Assembly (NCBI RefSeq): GCF_003952165.1
Contig: NZ_RXFT01000004.1
Location: forward strand, 248,001-312,000
Length of the DNA: 64,000 bases
Direction: 5' to 3'
Origin: Variovorax guangxiensis
Lineage (GTDB): Bacteria; Pseudomonadota; Gammaproteobacteria; Burkholderiales; Burkholderiaceae_C
Shown: piece after piece, positions 53,860 through 62,829 of the stretch
Numbering within the stretch: the first letter of the stretch is position 1
Layout: every line of letters begins with the position of its first letter
Position numbers and translations under genes: made by a program
The notes under the pieces: model-generated
Database searches by the model: none
What the model was told of the DNA's origin: nothing
The model's input: only the letters and a program-made list of their open reading frames with translations

Positions 53860-54603
53860 TCAGGCGCCTTGGTGCGCCTCGACGATCCGCGCGAAACGCC
53901 CGAGCAGGCTGGCGGCCGCGCCGGTGTCGACCACGCGCTCGCGCATCGCGGCCGCATCGGCGCCCATCGAGGCCAGCTCGCCGGCCAGCATCTCGATGTA
54001 GCCGCGCATGGCGTCCGCGTCGAACTCCGGATGGAACTGCACGCCCCAGGCGTTCCTGCCCGCGCGGAAGGCGTGCACCGGCTCGTGCTCGTTGCCGGCC
54101 AGCAGCACCGCGCCTTCGGGCAGGCGCAGCGCGCTCTGCCAGTGCACCGCATGTGCCGGGAACTGCGCGGGCAGGCCCTGCAGCAGCGGATCGGTGGCGG
54201 CGGCCTCGCCGAGCGTGACTGTCACCGTGCCGACTTCCGCGCCCTGCGGATGATCGCCGGCCTCGCCGCCCAGCGCGTGCGCCAGCAGCTGGTGGCCGTA
54301 GCAGATGCCCAGCACGGGCGTATCGCGCGCGACCAGCTTCGCGAGCCACGCGGCCGTGGCCTCGCTCCAGGGCTCGCGGTGCGACACCATCGCATGAGAG
54401 CCGGTCACCACCACGCCCGAAACCCCGGCCGGGTCGGGCAGGGCGTCGCCGCGTCGCGGATCGATCACCAGCAGGGGCAGCGCGTGCGCGCCGAGCCCGT
54501 CGGCGATCCAGTGTTCGAAGTCGCCGCCCTGCCGCGCGCGCAGGGCTTCGAAAGTACTTCCCAGTTTGACGATGACGAGGGGATGCGGTCGGGGAATGTC
54601 CAT
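53860..54603 (-). CDS. Class I glutamine amidotransferase family protein
   Basis: This 247-residue protein is a GMP-synthase-like glutaminase. The nucleophile elbow is PVLGICYGHQLLAHALGG with Cys, and the catalytic His-Glu pair is in GVQFHPEFD. The N-terminus LVIVKLGSTFEALRARQGGDFEHWI matches the GuaA-like stand-alone subgroup. VHWQSALRLPEGAVLLAGNEHEPVHAFR is also conserved in it. It is a free-standing glutaminase, so it probably acts on small molecules, for instance gamma-glutamyl hydrolysis. A G-rich element with seven G-runs lies directly after its stop. Confidence 0.88.
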   Translation of the reverse strand: MDIPRPHPLVIVKLGSTFEALRARQGGDFEHWIADGLGAHALPLLVIDPRRGDALPDPAGVSGVVVTGSHAMVSHREPWSEATAAWLAKLVARDTPVLGICYGHQLLAHALGGEAGDHPQGAEVGTVTVTLGEAAATDPLLQGLPAQFPAHAVHWQSALRLPEGAVLLAGNEHEPVHAFRAGRNAWGVQFHPEFDADAMRGYIEMLAGELASMGADAAAMRERVVDTGAAASLLGRFARIVEAHQGA

Positions 54604-54714
54604 CCCGCGATCATGCCGCAGGTGCGCAACCGGCACGCAACGGCTAAAGTGGGCGCCATCGGGAGCCGTTCCCGGTACCTGACCTGACCGAAGAACCCTG
54701 CCGGAAACACATCG

Positions 54715-55185
54715 ATGCGCGCACTGGCTGCCTTCCTCGCGATCTCCGCTGCGGCGCTCGGCGCGCATGCGGCCGAGGTGGTGCGCTGCACCGATGCCAG
54801 CGGAGCCATCTCGTACACCAATGTCGCTTGCCCGCCGGGCAGCAAGCAGTCGCGGCAGGTGCCCATCCTCGAATCGCCGCCGCCCGACCCGGCACGCCGC
54901 GACTACACGCCGCCGCAGACCTCGTCGGTGCCGCCGGTCGTGCCGCCGAGCCAGGTGGCCAGCAATCCGCCCTCGGGCCCGGCCATCATTCCGCGCTACC
55001 CGGCCGAGAGCCAGCCGCAGGCCGCGGCCGAGCCACCGGGCGTGGTGATCCTGAGCCCCGATCCGTACTACGACGGCGTGCGTCCCATCCGCAGGCCGCG
55101 GCCGCCGCATGCGCACGACTCCGGTCCGCCGCCGGGCCAGCGGCCGTGCCAGAACCTCGCGGGCATCAAGCGCAGCAACTGCTGA
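54715..55185 (+). CDS. Secreted DUF4124-domain protein with proline-rich tail
   Basis: This 156-residue protein has a signal peptide ending in GAHA and the short DUF4124 core AEVVRCTDASGAISYTNVACPPGSKQSRQVP. A long Pro/Ser/Arg-rich region (PPPDPARRD, SVPPVVPPSQVAS, PIRRPRPPHAHDSGPPPG) follows, with a two-cysteine C-terminus, QNLAGIKRSNC. The tail is probably unstructured and could interact with cell-wall or other envelope components. Function is unknown. Confidence 0.8.
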   Translation: MRALAAFLAISAAALGAHAAEVVRCTDASGAISYTNVACPPGSKQSRQVPILESPPPDPARRDYTPPQTSSVPPVVPPSQVASNPPSGPAIIPRYPAESQPQAAAEPPGVVILSPDPYYDGVRPIRRPRPPHAHDSGPPPGQRPCQNLAGIKRSNC

Positions 55186-55192
55186 AGTCCGG

Positions 55193-55669
55193 ATGAGCGT
55201 GGGAGAAGAACAGGGTTGCGGCAACCTGCCGTGGACCATCTATTGCGACGGCAGCGCCATGCCCAATCCGGGCCGCATGGGCATCGGCGCAGTCATCACC
55301 GCGCCCGACGGCAGCCGCCACACGCTGTCGCAGGCCACGCAGACCACGGGCTGCAACAACGAAGCCGAGCTGCTGGCGCTGACCCTCGCGCTGCGTGACC
55401 TGCGCGAGCGCGGCGCCACCGCTGTGCGGGCCTACAGCGACAACAGCATCCTGGTCGAGCAACTCGGCGCGGCAGGCCCGGAGCCGGTGGCGCCCATCGT
55501 CCGGCTGGCCGCCCTGTTCGACGAGGCCCGCGTGCTGCTCGGCAGCTTCGACGACGTGCGCCTGCAATGGATTCCGCGCCATCGCAACGGCGAGGCCGAC
55601 GCGCTGGCACGCGCCGCGCTGGGCTTCGGCCCCAAGCCGCCGGCCCGACGGACCCGCAAGCGCCGGTAG
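55193..55669 (+). CDS. Ribonuclease HI-family protein
   Basis: This 158-residue protein has the RNase H fold. The catalytic acidic residues appear in YCDGSAMPNPGRMGIGAV (Asp), GCNNEAELLALTLALRDL (Glu), AYSDNSILVEQL (Asp) and WIPRHRNGEADALARAAL (His/Asp). It lacks the basic protrusion of E. coli RNase HI and belongs to the short RNase HI-like group found in many bacteria; whether it degrades RNA-DNA hybrids or another substrate is not known. The basic C-terminal tail (PPARRTRKRR) could help bind nucleic acid. It starts 8 bases after the DUF4124 gene stop. Confidence 0.88.
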   Translation: MSVGEEQGCGNLPWTIYCDGSAMPNPGRMGIGAVITAPDGSRHTLSQATQTTGCNNEAELLALTLALRDLRERGATAVRAYSDNSILVEQLGAAGPEPVAPIVRLAALFDEARVLLGSFDDVRLQWIPRHRNGEADALARAALGFGPKPPARRTRKRR

Positions 55670-55715
55670 GCGCCAAAAGGGGAGCCCGATCCGGGAGCCC
55701 CTATCATCACGCGCC

Positions 55716-55964
55716 ATGACAGAAGCCACCTCCCGCCCACCTCTTCCCGACCATCTTTCCATCGACCCGCGCAGCCCGCACCACGTGGCGGCCGCCTTCG
55801 AGCACGACATCGGCATCCGCTTCAACGGCAAGGACCGCCTCGACGTCGAGGAATACTGCATCAGCGAAGGCTGGATCAAGGTGCCCGCCGGCAAGACGCT
55901 CGACCGCAAGGGCAAGCCGCTGCTGATCAAGCTCAAGGGCACCGTCGAGGCGTACTACAAGTAA
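55716..55964 (+). CDS. DUF3297-family small protein
   Basis: This 82-residue protein matches the DUF3297 family: LSIDPRSPHHVAAAFEHDIGIRFNGKDRLDVEEYCISEGWIKVPAGKTLDRKGKPLLIKLKG. The family is sometimes mislabelled glutathione peroxidase. Its function is not known; the sequence looks like a compact alpha/beta fold. It is preceded by a CGGGAGCCC stretch that could fold locally and is convergent with the DUF2272 gene. Confidence 0.85.
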   Translation: MTEATSRPPLPDHLSIDPRSPHHVAAAFEHDIGIRFNGKDRLDVEEYCISEGWIKVPAGKTLDRKGKPLLIKLKGTVEAYYK

Positions 55965-55979
55965 CCGCCGCCGGCCTCT

Positions 55980-57008
55980 TCAGCGCCACTGCAGCAGCAG
56001 CGACCAGGGCTGCCGGCTCATGTGGCGGTCGATGCACCCGGGCACGCCCACCGTGCCCGGTGCGCACCCTTCGGGCAGGTAGCTCGGGTCCAGCCGGCGC
56101 GTGCCCGGCGCGAAATCGAGCCGGCGCCGCGTGACCGACTGCAGCACGTTGCCGCCCACGGTGTCGAAGCCCGTGGCATCCACCGCCACCACCACGTCGC
56201 AATGCATGGGCAGCGGCTCGCCGCCGGTGTCCCGCGCGGCCAGCACTTCGCCGATCTTGTCGAAGGTGTCCAGCCCGGCGCCGGTTCCACGCGCCTGGCA
56301 GACCAGGTCTCCGACGCGCGGCGGCGTGCGCCTGAGGTCGCAGGCCCGCAGCGCATGGCGCGTATCGCGGCCCGAAGCTTCATCGATGCCGGCCTGCCAC
56401 GCGGCTCCCGCGTAGTCGGCATGCGCTTCGGAGAACACGAATTCCTCGTCCGTGAGCCCTGCCTGACGCGCCAGCCAGCTGATGAAGGCTGCCGACCAGG
56501 GCGTGTCGATCACCGCGACCCTTGCCAACGCGGCCTGCGCGGCGCGCAGCTCCGCTGAATCCAGCCCCTCGTCGGGGCCCACGCCCATGCCCTGAAGGCG
56601 CCCGACCGTCGCCTCGTTCAGCGCCTGCATCAGCAGATGGCGGTCGGCCGGGCGCAGGGCGCCGAAGCGCACCTGCGAGGGCAGGCGCGGATCGACTGCC
56701 TTCCAGTAGCCCAGCACACGCTGCCAGGGTGCAAGACCAGGCACGGTGCGGCGCGTGTCCTCCGCTTCGGAGTCGCCGGCCTCGGTCATGCGGCCTTCGG
56801 CATCCATCGCCTGGCCGCCGAAGGCCTCGTGCTCCTGCATGGCGAAGGTGGCCATCGCGAGCGCGCGCGAGGGCGGCGGGATCCGCGTGGCGGTGTCGAG
56901 GCAGTCTGGCGCGGCGAGCGCCAGCGCCGGCACGGCGCCGAGCCACAGTGCCCCGAGAACGGCCATCGTCCGGCGCGGGAAGGAGAAGAGGTCGGTGCGT
57001 GGCGGCAT
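55980..57008 (-). CDS. Secreted DUF2272-domain protein
   Basis: This 342-residue protein has a signal peptide (AVLGALWLGAVPALALAAP) and the DUF2272 fold: TPWSAAFISWLARQAGL, FSEAHADYAGAAW, TPPRVGDLVCQARGTG, and LPMHCDVVVAVDATGFDTVGGNVLQSV. The DUF2272 family resembles NlpC/P60-like hydrolases, and the Cys of LVC and the His of MHCD could be active residues. It may act on the cell wall. An acidic Glu-rich stretch (EAGDSEAEDT) lies in the linker. Confidence 0.83.
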   Translation of the reverse strand: MPPRTDLFSFPRRTMAVLGALWLGAVPALALAAPDCLDTATRIPPPSRALAMATFAMQEHEAFGGQAMDAEGRMTEAGDSEAEDTRRTVPGLAPWQRVLGYWKAVDPRLPSQVRFGALRPADRHLLMQALNEATVGRLQGMGVGPDEGLDSAELRAAQAALARVAVIDTPWSAAFISWLARQAGLTDEEFVFSEAHADYAGAAWQAGIDEASGRDTRHALRACDLRRTPPRVGDLVCQARGTGAGLDTFDKIGEVLAARDTGGEPLPMHCDVVVAVDATGFDTVGGNVLQSVTRRRLDFAPGTRRLDPSYLPEGCAPGTVGVPGCIDRHMSRQPWSLLLQWR

Positions 57009-57134
57009 TTGGCGGCGAGCATAGCCCTCGTGCCCGTTCAGTGTTGGTCGAGCAGATACCGCGCACCCGCGCACCGGCCGCCACGTCTTCGTGACTTGGG
57101 AGCGGAAAGAGGCGGCTGCGCCGCCGCGCCGGCG

Positions 57135-57911
57135 TCAGGCCAGGATCACGCGCTCGCAGGCCTTGCGCAGCCCGGGCAGTCCCGGCAGTTCGCGTGCCTT
57201 GGCGTCGGTGACGATCACGTCGATGTCCGCCGTCCGCGCATAGGTCACGCGGCTGGCCTGGCCGATCTTGGCGTGATCGGCCAGCAGCACGAGCTGCTGC
57301 GACTGCTCGGCCATGGCTCGCGCCACGGTGGCCTCGTGGTGCTCGAAGCTCATGGCGCCGTGCTTCGCGTGCAGGCCCACGGGCGACAGCAGCGCGATGT
57401 CGGCGCGGTAGCGGTGAATGGCCTCCAGCGTGGTGTCGCCGAAGGTGGCCTGCCCCTTCACGTCGATCTGGCCGCCCAGCAGGATGGTCTGGTTGCCGGT
57501 GAGCCGGCCTTCGCCCGCGCCAGCGAGCTTGAGCGCGATGCTCAGCGAATTGGTGATGACCGTCATGCCGCTGAGCGTGGCGATTTCCTCCGCGCAGATC
57601 GACATGGTGCTGCCCGCGTCCATGAAGATGGTCTGGCCGGGTTGCAGCAGGGCGACGGCAGCCTTGGCGATGGCGCGCTTCTCGCGCTGCCGCGCCACCA
57701 GCCGTACGGCGAGCGGCGGCTCGGGCTCCGCCTTGACCGCGACCGCGCCACCGTGCACGCGCCGCAGCTCGCCCAGGCCCTCGAGCTCGACCAGATCGCG
57801 CCGAACCGTTTCGCGCGACACGGCAAGGTCCTGCACGATGCGCTCCACGCTCAGCCGCGAGAAGGTGGCCAGCAGGCTGCGGATACGCAGGAATCGTTCT
57901 TCTTGGAGCAT
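57135..57911 (-). CDS. DeoR-family transcriptional regulator
   Basis: This 258-residue regulator has the HTH RFLRIRSLLATFSRLSVERIVQDLAVSRETVRRDLVELEGLGELRRVHGGAV and a DeoR sugar-phosphate isomerase-like domain (IFMDAGSTMSICAEEIATL, VITNSLSIALKLA, ILLGGQIDVKGQ, LLADHAKIGQASRVTYA). DeoR proteins sense phosphorylated sugars, and the target here is unknown. It lies just after the phospholipase C gene on the same strand, but is separated from it by 173 bases containing an 8-base-period repeat. Upstream extension of the frame to 57992 is unlikely, as the HTH begins at MLQEERF. Confidence 0.88.
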   Translation of the reverse strand: MLQEERFLRIRSLLATFSRLSVERIVQDLAVSRETVRRDLVELEGLGELRRVHGGAVAVKAEPEPPLAVRLVARQREKRAIAKAAVALLQPGQTIFMDAGSTMSICAEEIATLSGMTVITNSLSIALKLAGAGEGRLTGNQTILLGGQIDVKGQATFGDTTLEAIHRYRADIALLSPVGLHAKHGAMSFEHHEATVARAMAEQSQQLVLLADHAKIGQASRVTYARTADIDVIVTDAKARELPGLPGLRKACERVILA

Positions 57912-58039
57912 GGAAACGCGGCTTACGGGAAGAAATGAAAAAGGCGGCGTTGCGAGACGGCCGCCCCGGAACAGGCGCGAAAGCCGCGCCATTGTGCCCG
58001 CGCCGAATGTCCGGCGCGGGCGTGATCAGGCGACTTCGC

Positions 58040-58071
58040 GATCAAACGATCACACGATCGCGTGATCACGC
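58040..58071. repeat. Four GATC sites at exact 8-base spacing upstream of the DeoR gene
   Basis: GATC occurs at 58040, 58048, 58056 and 58064, and once more at 58024. The arms also give a near-palindrome, GATCAC at 58048 and GTGATC at 58062. The stretch is a degenerate 8-base tandem repeat in the promoter region of the DeoR-family gene and after the phospholipase C gene. Confidence 0.6.
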
Positions 58072-58084
58072 ATCGATGCCGTGG

Positions 58085-60316
58085 TCAGAGATCGGCCAGG
58101 CCCATGGCCGGGTCGCTCACCGAGTGCCTGCCCGTTTCGACGCGGCCGGCGAAGCGGCGGTAGAAGGCCGGGTCGGAGTCGCAGGTGACCGCGAAGTCGT
58201 ACCACTGGCCGCTGTTCGCCAGCACCCAGGCCTGCTCGGCCTTGGCACCGCCCGCGACCGTTGCGGTCCACGGGCCGTCATCGCGGTAGGCCTTGGCGCG
58301 CACCGTGAACCTGGCCGTGCCGCTCGCGCCGTTGAGCATTTCCACCGAGACGTTGCCGTTGGTGATGTCGTAGCACACGCGCACCTCGGGGTCGGGCGCG
58401 CCGCCTGCGCGCAGCCGGTTCAAGTCGCCCTTGAAGTGGCGATGGAATCCGTTGGGGCCAAGCACCCAGAGGTCGTAGAACCCGCTGTTGTCGGCGCCCG
58501 GGTTCCAGGTGTCGTCGAGCTGCTTGCCGGGCTCGACCATGTAGCGGCGCGGCAGGCGGTCGAGGTTGAGCTTGTCATAGACATGGAACACGGCGGCGGC
58601 CTTGCCGCTGTTCTTGAAGATCAGCCGCATCTGGCCCTTGACGGCGTCGCTGCGTCCGCTCACGTGCAGTTCGTAGGGCAGGGCGCGCGAGGGGCGCGAG
58701 CCGGTGGCCTGGCGGGGCAGTTGCGGGTCGAGAGGGAGAGGAACAGCTGAACGCTTAGTGACGCCGTCCGACTCGTATTCTTGAAGTTTGGTTTGCTGGT
58801 TGGCCTCGTCCAGGCTATTTCGTCCAGCGAGGGTGGGCAGGGGTTCGTCGTTCGGGTTGGCGAAGTTGAAGGCGCTGGTCAAGTCGCCGCACACGGCACG
58901 GCGGAAGGGACTGATGTTGGGCTCTGCCACTCCGAAGCATGTCTCAATGAAACGCAGCACAGAGGTGTGGTCGAAGGCCTGCGAGTTCACCCAGCCGCCG
59001 CGACTCCACGGCGAAACCACGTACATGGGAACACGCTTGCCTGGCCCGAAGACTCGACCATCAGGGGGATAGCTTTTCTGCTTGGTGGTGCCAGGCGGGG
59101 CTGGGTAGTTGTGATATTCGAAGGCCAGTTCTGCAGCACTCAGTGTTGTCTTGCCTGCGGGTGTGCCGTCTGGATTGATGGAGGGCGCGGCTGGAGACGG
59201 ATAGTGGTCGAAGAAACCATCGTTCTCGTCGAAATTGATGAATAGAACCGTTTTGCTCCAAACCTCGGGCACAGCAGTGAGTGCATCCAGCACCTGTTGG
59301 ATGTACCAGGCACCTTGCACCGGACTGGAAGGCCCCGGGTGCTCCGAATAGGTGGCGGGTGCGACGATCCAAGACACCTGGGGCAGCTTGTTGTTCTTCA
59401 CGTCATTGCGGAAAGTATTCAGGTACTCATCCACTTTGGTGCCAGGCATCGTGTTGGCAATACCCTTGTAAAGAGGATTGCCGACGTCGTCACTGGCCGG
59501 GTCGTAAGCCAGCACGGGACCGCTGCTGCTGACCGGCTTGCTTGATGCTTCACTGGCGCGGCGGTACTGCTTGAAGCCGGTGAGCGGGTTGTCACCGAAG
59601 TTGTCACGCATGTTCTCGTAAACGATCCAGCTGACTCCAGCCGCCTGCAGTCGTTCAGGGTAAGTTTTCCATTCGTAGCCTGTGGTCGATGGAGGGGTGT
59701 AGCTGTCGTCCCATTCGTTGGTGACAGTGGCCACACCAGCGCCGGTGGGACCGTTGCTGCCCGTCCAGACGAACATGCGGTTCGAATTGGTGCCGGCGTG
59801 CATGCTGCAGTGGTAACCGTCGCACAGGGTAAAGGCGTTGGCCAGCGCCCTTTGGTAGGGCAACTCTGCTTCCTTGTAGTAGCCCATTGAAAGTGTGCTC
59901 TTGTAGCGCGGCCATTGATAGTTGCGACCACCATCCCAGGCGTTCTGTCCATCGGACCAGTCGTGTGGGGTTTGACCCGAGCGCAGCGCGTTGCCCTTGG
60001 TCTTGTCCAAGTGGTAAGGCAGGATCGTGTTGCCGGTGCCATCAGCTTGCTGCCAAACGTTCATGCCTTTGGGAAGAGGAATGGTGAAGCGGTCACCGAA
60101 GCCGCGCACACCCATCAGCGTTCCAAAGTAGTGATCGAAGGAGCGGTTCTCCTGCATCAGGATCACCACGTGCTCGACGTCCTTGATCGTGCCGGTCTTG
60201 TTGTTGGCCGGAATGGCGAGCGCGCGGCGGATGCTGGGCGGAAAGGCCGAGAGCGCGAGGGCGGCGGCGCCGGTGGTGGCGGTGCCGGTGAGGAACTTGC
60301 GACGTGAATTCGTCAT
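58085..60316 (-). CDS. Phosphocholine-specific phospholipase C, Tat-exported
   Basis: This 743-residue enzyme hydrolyses phosphatidylcholine-type lipids outside the cell. It starts with the Tat signal NSRRKFLTGTATTGAAALAL. The alkaline-phosphatase-fold catalytic blocks include HVVILMQENRSFDHYFGTL, GYHCSMHAGTNSNRMFVWTGS and LFINFDENDGFFDHYPSP, and two C-terminal beta domains (DUF756) end the protein. It matches the PlcH/PlcN type in length. Bases from about 58745 to 60180 are clearly poorer in G+C than both ends of the gene, suggesting recombination. It is the last gene of a probable phosphate-regulated operon. Confidence 0.92.
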   Translation of the reverse strand: MTNSRRKFLTGTATTGAAALALSAFPPSIRRALAIPANNKTGTIKDVEHVVILMQENRSFDHYFGTLMGVRGFGDRFTIPLPKGMNVWQQADGTGNTILPYHLDKTKGNALRSGQTPHDWSDGQNAWDGGRNYQWPRYKSTLSMGYYKEAELPYQRALANAFTLCDGYHCSMHAGTNSNRMFVWTGSNGPTGAGVATVTNEWDDSYTPPSTTGYEWKTYPERLQAAGVSWIVYENMRDNFGDNPLTGFKQYRRASEASSKPVSSSGPVLAYDPASDDVGNPLYKGIANTMPGTKVDEYLNTFRNDVKNNKLPQVSWIVAPATYSEHPGPSSPVQGAWYIQQVLDALTAVPEVWSKTVLFINFDENDGFFDHYPSPAAPSINPDGTPAGKTTLSAAELAFEYHNYPAPPGTTKQKSYPPDGRVFGPGKRVPMYVVSPWSRGGWVNSQAFDHTSVLRFIETCFGVAEPNISPFRRAVCGDLTSAFNFANPNDEPLPTLAGRNSLDEANQQTKLQEYESDGVTKRSAVPLPLDPQLPRQATGSRPSRALPYELHVSGRSDAVKGQMRLIFKNSGKAAAVFHVYDKLNLDRLPRRYMVEPGKQLDDTWNPGADNSGFYDLWVLGPNGFHRHFKGDLNRLRAGGAPDPEVRVCYDITNGNVSVEMLNGASGTARFTVRAKAYRDDGPWTATVAGGAKAEQAWVLANSGQWYDFAVTCDSDPAFYRRFAGRVETGRHSVSDPAMGLADL

Positions 60317-60365
60317 GGATCTGTTCTTCTCTTGTTGGGGTATGGCGTAGGACTTGGCGCGGAAC

Positions 60366-60545
60366 TCAGGGGGCGCAGCTCTTCACGGGGGCTGCACCAG
60401 TGTCGGGTTGTGTGGTGGGGGTGGTCGGGGGCGTCGGCGTGCCGACGGAGCCACCGCCTCCGCCGCTGCCGCCGCAGGCGGACAGGACGCAGGCCAGGAG
60501 GAGCGCGGGTGCGAGACGCGCGAGGAGATGGGAGGGAACTTGCAT
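60366..60545 (-). CDS. 59-residue lipoprotein between the phosphatase-like and phospholipase C genes
   Basis: A short frame starts at ATG 60543-60545. It encodes a signal with lipobox LSAC (LAPALLLACVLSAC), a Gly-rich linker (GGSGGGGG), a Pro/Thr-rich stretch (VGTPTPPTTPTTQPD) and a final SCAP. It has 51 bases to the gene before it and 49 to the phospholipase C start, all on the same strand. It is very likely translated, since the lipobox pattern is specific, but I do not recognise a family. It may be an anchor or accessory of the secreted enzymes. Confidence 0.75.
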   Translation of the reverse strand: MQVPSHLLARLAPALLLACVLSACGGSGGGGGSVGTPTPPTTPTTQPDTGAAPVKSCAP

Positions 60546-60596
60546 GGTTGGGGTCCTCTTGGGGCGTTGTTATCTTGTGGCTGAAGGTGATCGGGG

Positions 60597-62690
60597 TCAG
60601 GGCAGGGTCGACAGCGGCTGGCCCGACTTGAAGATGCTGTTGAGCTCGGCGCTGGTAAGGGCGCGGTTCCAGATCGCGAAGTCGTTGAAGTCCATGGCGC
60701 CGCGTGGTGAGGCGCTCTGCCGCTTGTAGTAAAGGCCGGAACCGTCCTCGTTCAATCCGATGCCGCTGTTGAGGCCGCCGAGCTTCGCAACCAGTGTGGG
60801 GGACAGGTCCGTACGGCCCGTCTGGACACCACGCACCGGATCGAAGGCGTAGCCATCCATCTTCATTGCGGCCTTGTCGATCACCATGGCAACGTATGCC
60901 CATTGGCCGGCACTCAGGTAGTGCATTCCCTTGATCTCGCCGCGCACATCGCTGCCGGTGCCGGTGTTGAAGCGAAGTTCGCAGTTGCCGAACAGCCCGA
61001 TGGCAATGCCCTCGTTGGTGCCGGTGTCGTAGTTCTTGTTGGCGATGATCGAAGCGCCGTTGCTCACCCCCTGGCTGCAGGTGTTGTCGGTACGCATCCA
61101 GAACCCGATGGTGAAAGCCGTGACCGCGGCGTTGGTGGTGACGTCGTTGTTCTGCACGAGGCGGTAGCCGGCCATGCCGCTGGCGTTCTTCACCGTACTG
61201 TCGATGCGCAGCGCCTTGGCCTTGTAGGGCGCAGCGAAGCCGTCGTCGACCAGCGAGCCGCCGTTGGCGTCGGACGCCCACGGCGCGAGCGTGGAGGCGT
61301 TCTTGGTGTCCACGCCGGGCAGGGCGTCGAGCGGGTAGTAGTTGACCAGTCCGTTCGCCAGCGTGGGGGCGAGCGTCACCGGCGCTTCGGGCGCGACATA
61401 CGAGATCTGCGCTGCGAGCGCCACGCTGGCTTCGCCCGCGACGACCGTGTACTGGAAGGCGTAGACCCCGTCGCTTGCCGCGACGATGGGATCGGTGTAG
61501 GCGGTGGAGCCGGCCGGCACCGTGGCCACCACCTTGCCGTCGCGCAGCACCTGCACCGCGGAGGTCGTGTTGCCGGCCAGGGTCCACGACAGCACGATGC
61601 TGCGTTTGTCCGCGCCCGTCCTGGCAGCCAGGCTGCGCAACGACGTCGAGACCTGCAGGGCCTGGCCGGCGAAGCGGTAGTCCGTCGCCGCCGGCAGCGC
61701 GCCCAGGTGACGCAGCACGGTCGGGGCGATGTCGGTGGCGGACGCAAGCGCCAGCAGCGTATCGCCGGCCGCAGCGGCGGCGCCGACGCCAGGCTGGGCC
61801 GCCAGCGTCTTGTTGCTCGCGATGAAGATGGTCTTGTTGCTGTTGTCCTGCAGGCCGGTGGCGCTGCCGAAGGCATCGAGGCCGTGGCCGGTGGTGAGGA
61901 TCACCAGCCAGTCTTCCTTCGGGTCGTTGGTGGTGCGCTGCGCGATGCGGGCGAGCAGCTTGCCTACGCCGGTGGCGGTGTCGGCGATGGAGCGCTGGTA
62001 GGCGTCGCTCTTCAGGCCGTTGCCTGCGGCCGTGGCCGGCGCGCCGTACTGCGCCACCAGCAGGTCGTAGCCGGCGTCGATGAATTGCGCGGTGCGGTCG
62101 GTGACGCAGGCGTCGGCGCCCGCGCAGTCGACGGCACTGTCCACCGTGCCCGCTTCGTTCGCGAGCAGCAGCGGATAGAGAGAGCCGGCAGTGACGGATG
62201 CCGTCCTGTAGCCGGCTGCCTTGTTGTTTTGCCTGGCGAGAGCGAAGACGGAGGGCGCGAGCTTGATGTCGATGCGCTGGTCGGTTGTGTCCCAGCGCAC
62301 GTTGTGGCGCTGGGCCCAGGTGCCGGTGAGGAGCGTGGCCCAGCCGGGGCCGTCGGTGGTGCGCTGTTCGCTCGGCGTGCCGTTGGCGCCGCCGGTCCAG
62401 GCCGGCGCGACCCGCAGCGATTGCAGGGCCGGCACCTTGTTCTGCGCCATCGCATCGCGAAGCGCCGAATGCGTGAGGCCGTCGATCTCGACGACCAGTG
62501 CCTTGGGTCCGCTCTTGCCCTGGTTGACCGACGGCGGTGGCGTATTGCCGCCGCCGCCGCTGGCCGGTGGCGTGCCGACGAGCGGGATGCCCGTGCCGCC
62601 GCCTCCTCCGCCACCGCAAGCCGCGAGAAGCAGCAGTACGCAAGCGCTTCCCCACGCCCGCGCACGACGCGCGTTCATTCCTCTGGTCAT
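60597..62690 (-). CDS. Alkaline-phosphatase-fold lipoprotein with C-terminal LamG-like domain
   Basis: This 697-residue protein has a lipoprotein signal (LLLLAACGG) followed by a glycine-rich linker. Its catalytic part is of the alkaline phosphatase/nucleotide pyrophosphatase superfamily: VVEIDGLTHSALRDAMAQNKVPAL, TDGPGWATLLTGTWAQRHNV (nucleophile Thr/Ser region) and VILTTGHGLDAFGSA. After a fibronectin-like region comes a LamG/concanavalin-like C-terminal domain (TIGFWMRTDN, WAYVAMVIDK, FNDFAIWNRALTSAEL). The start at 62690 follows GAGGGAAAAC. The substrate is unknown. It is first in the operon with the small lipoprotein and phospholipase C, and a Pho box precedes it. Confidence 0.88.
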   Translation of the reverse strand: MTRGMNARRARAWGSACVLLLLAACGGGGGGGTGIPLVGTPPASGGGGNTPPPSVNQGKSGPKALVVEIDGLTHSALRDAMAQNKVPALQSLRVAPAWTGGANGTPSEQRTTDGPGWATLLTGTWAQRHNVRWDTTDQRIDIKLAPSVFALARQNNKAAGYRTASVTAGSLYPLLLANEAGTVDSAVDCAGADACVTDRTAQFIDAGYDLLVAQYGAPATAAGNGLKSDAYQRSIADTATGVGKLLARIAQRTTNDPKEDWLVILTTGHGLDAFGSATGLQDNSNKTIFIASNKTLAAQPGVGAAAAAGDTLLALASATDIAPTVLRHLGALPAATDYRFAGQALQVSTSLRSLAARTGADKRSIVLSWTLAGNTTSAVQVLRDGKVVATVPAGSTAYTDPIVAASDGVYAFQYTVVAGEASVALAAQISYVAPEAPVTLAPTLANGLVNYYPLDALPGVDTKNASTLAPWASDANGGSLVDDGFAAPYKAKALRIDSTVKNASGMAGYRLVQNNDVTTNAAVTAFTIGFWMRTDNTCSQGVSNGASIIANKNYDTGTNEGIAIGLFGNCELRFNTGTGSDVRGEIKGMHYLSAGQWAYVAMVIDKAAMKMDGYAFDPVRGVQTGRTDLSPTLVAKLGGLNSGIGLNEDGSGLYYKRQSASPRGAMDFNDFAIWNRALTSAELNSIFKSGQPLSTLP

Positions 62691-62829
62691 GTTTTCCCTC
62701 GAAGTATTGAGATGCCGGCCCGTGGCTCGAGCCCTGGGCTTGCGTGTTTCCACATGTGTTTGTGCAAGAGAATGCATTTGCAACAAAACACACAAATGCT
62801 CTGAATGCCTCGAATATTGCGTTTGCCGA

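Noticed and set aside
53820..53860. The G-rich stretch at 53827 as part of a coding frame
   Set aside because: It lies after the stop of the minus-strand gene and has no start or stop on the other strand that gives a protein.
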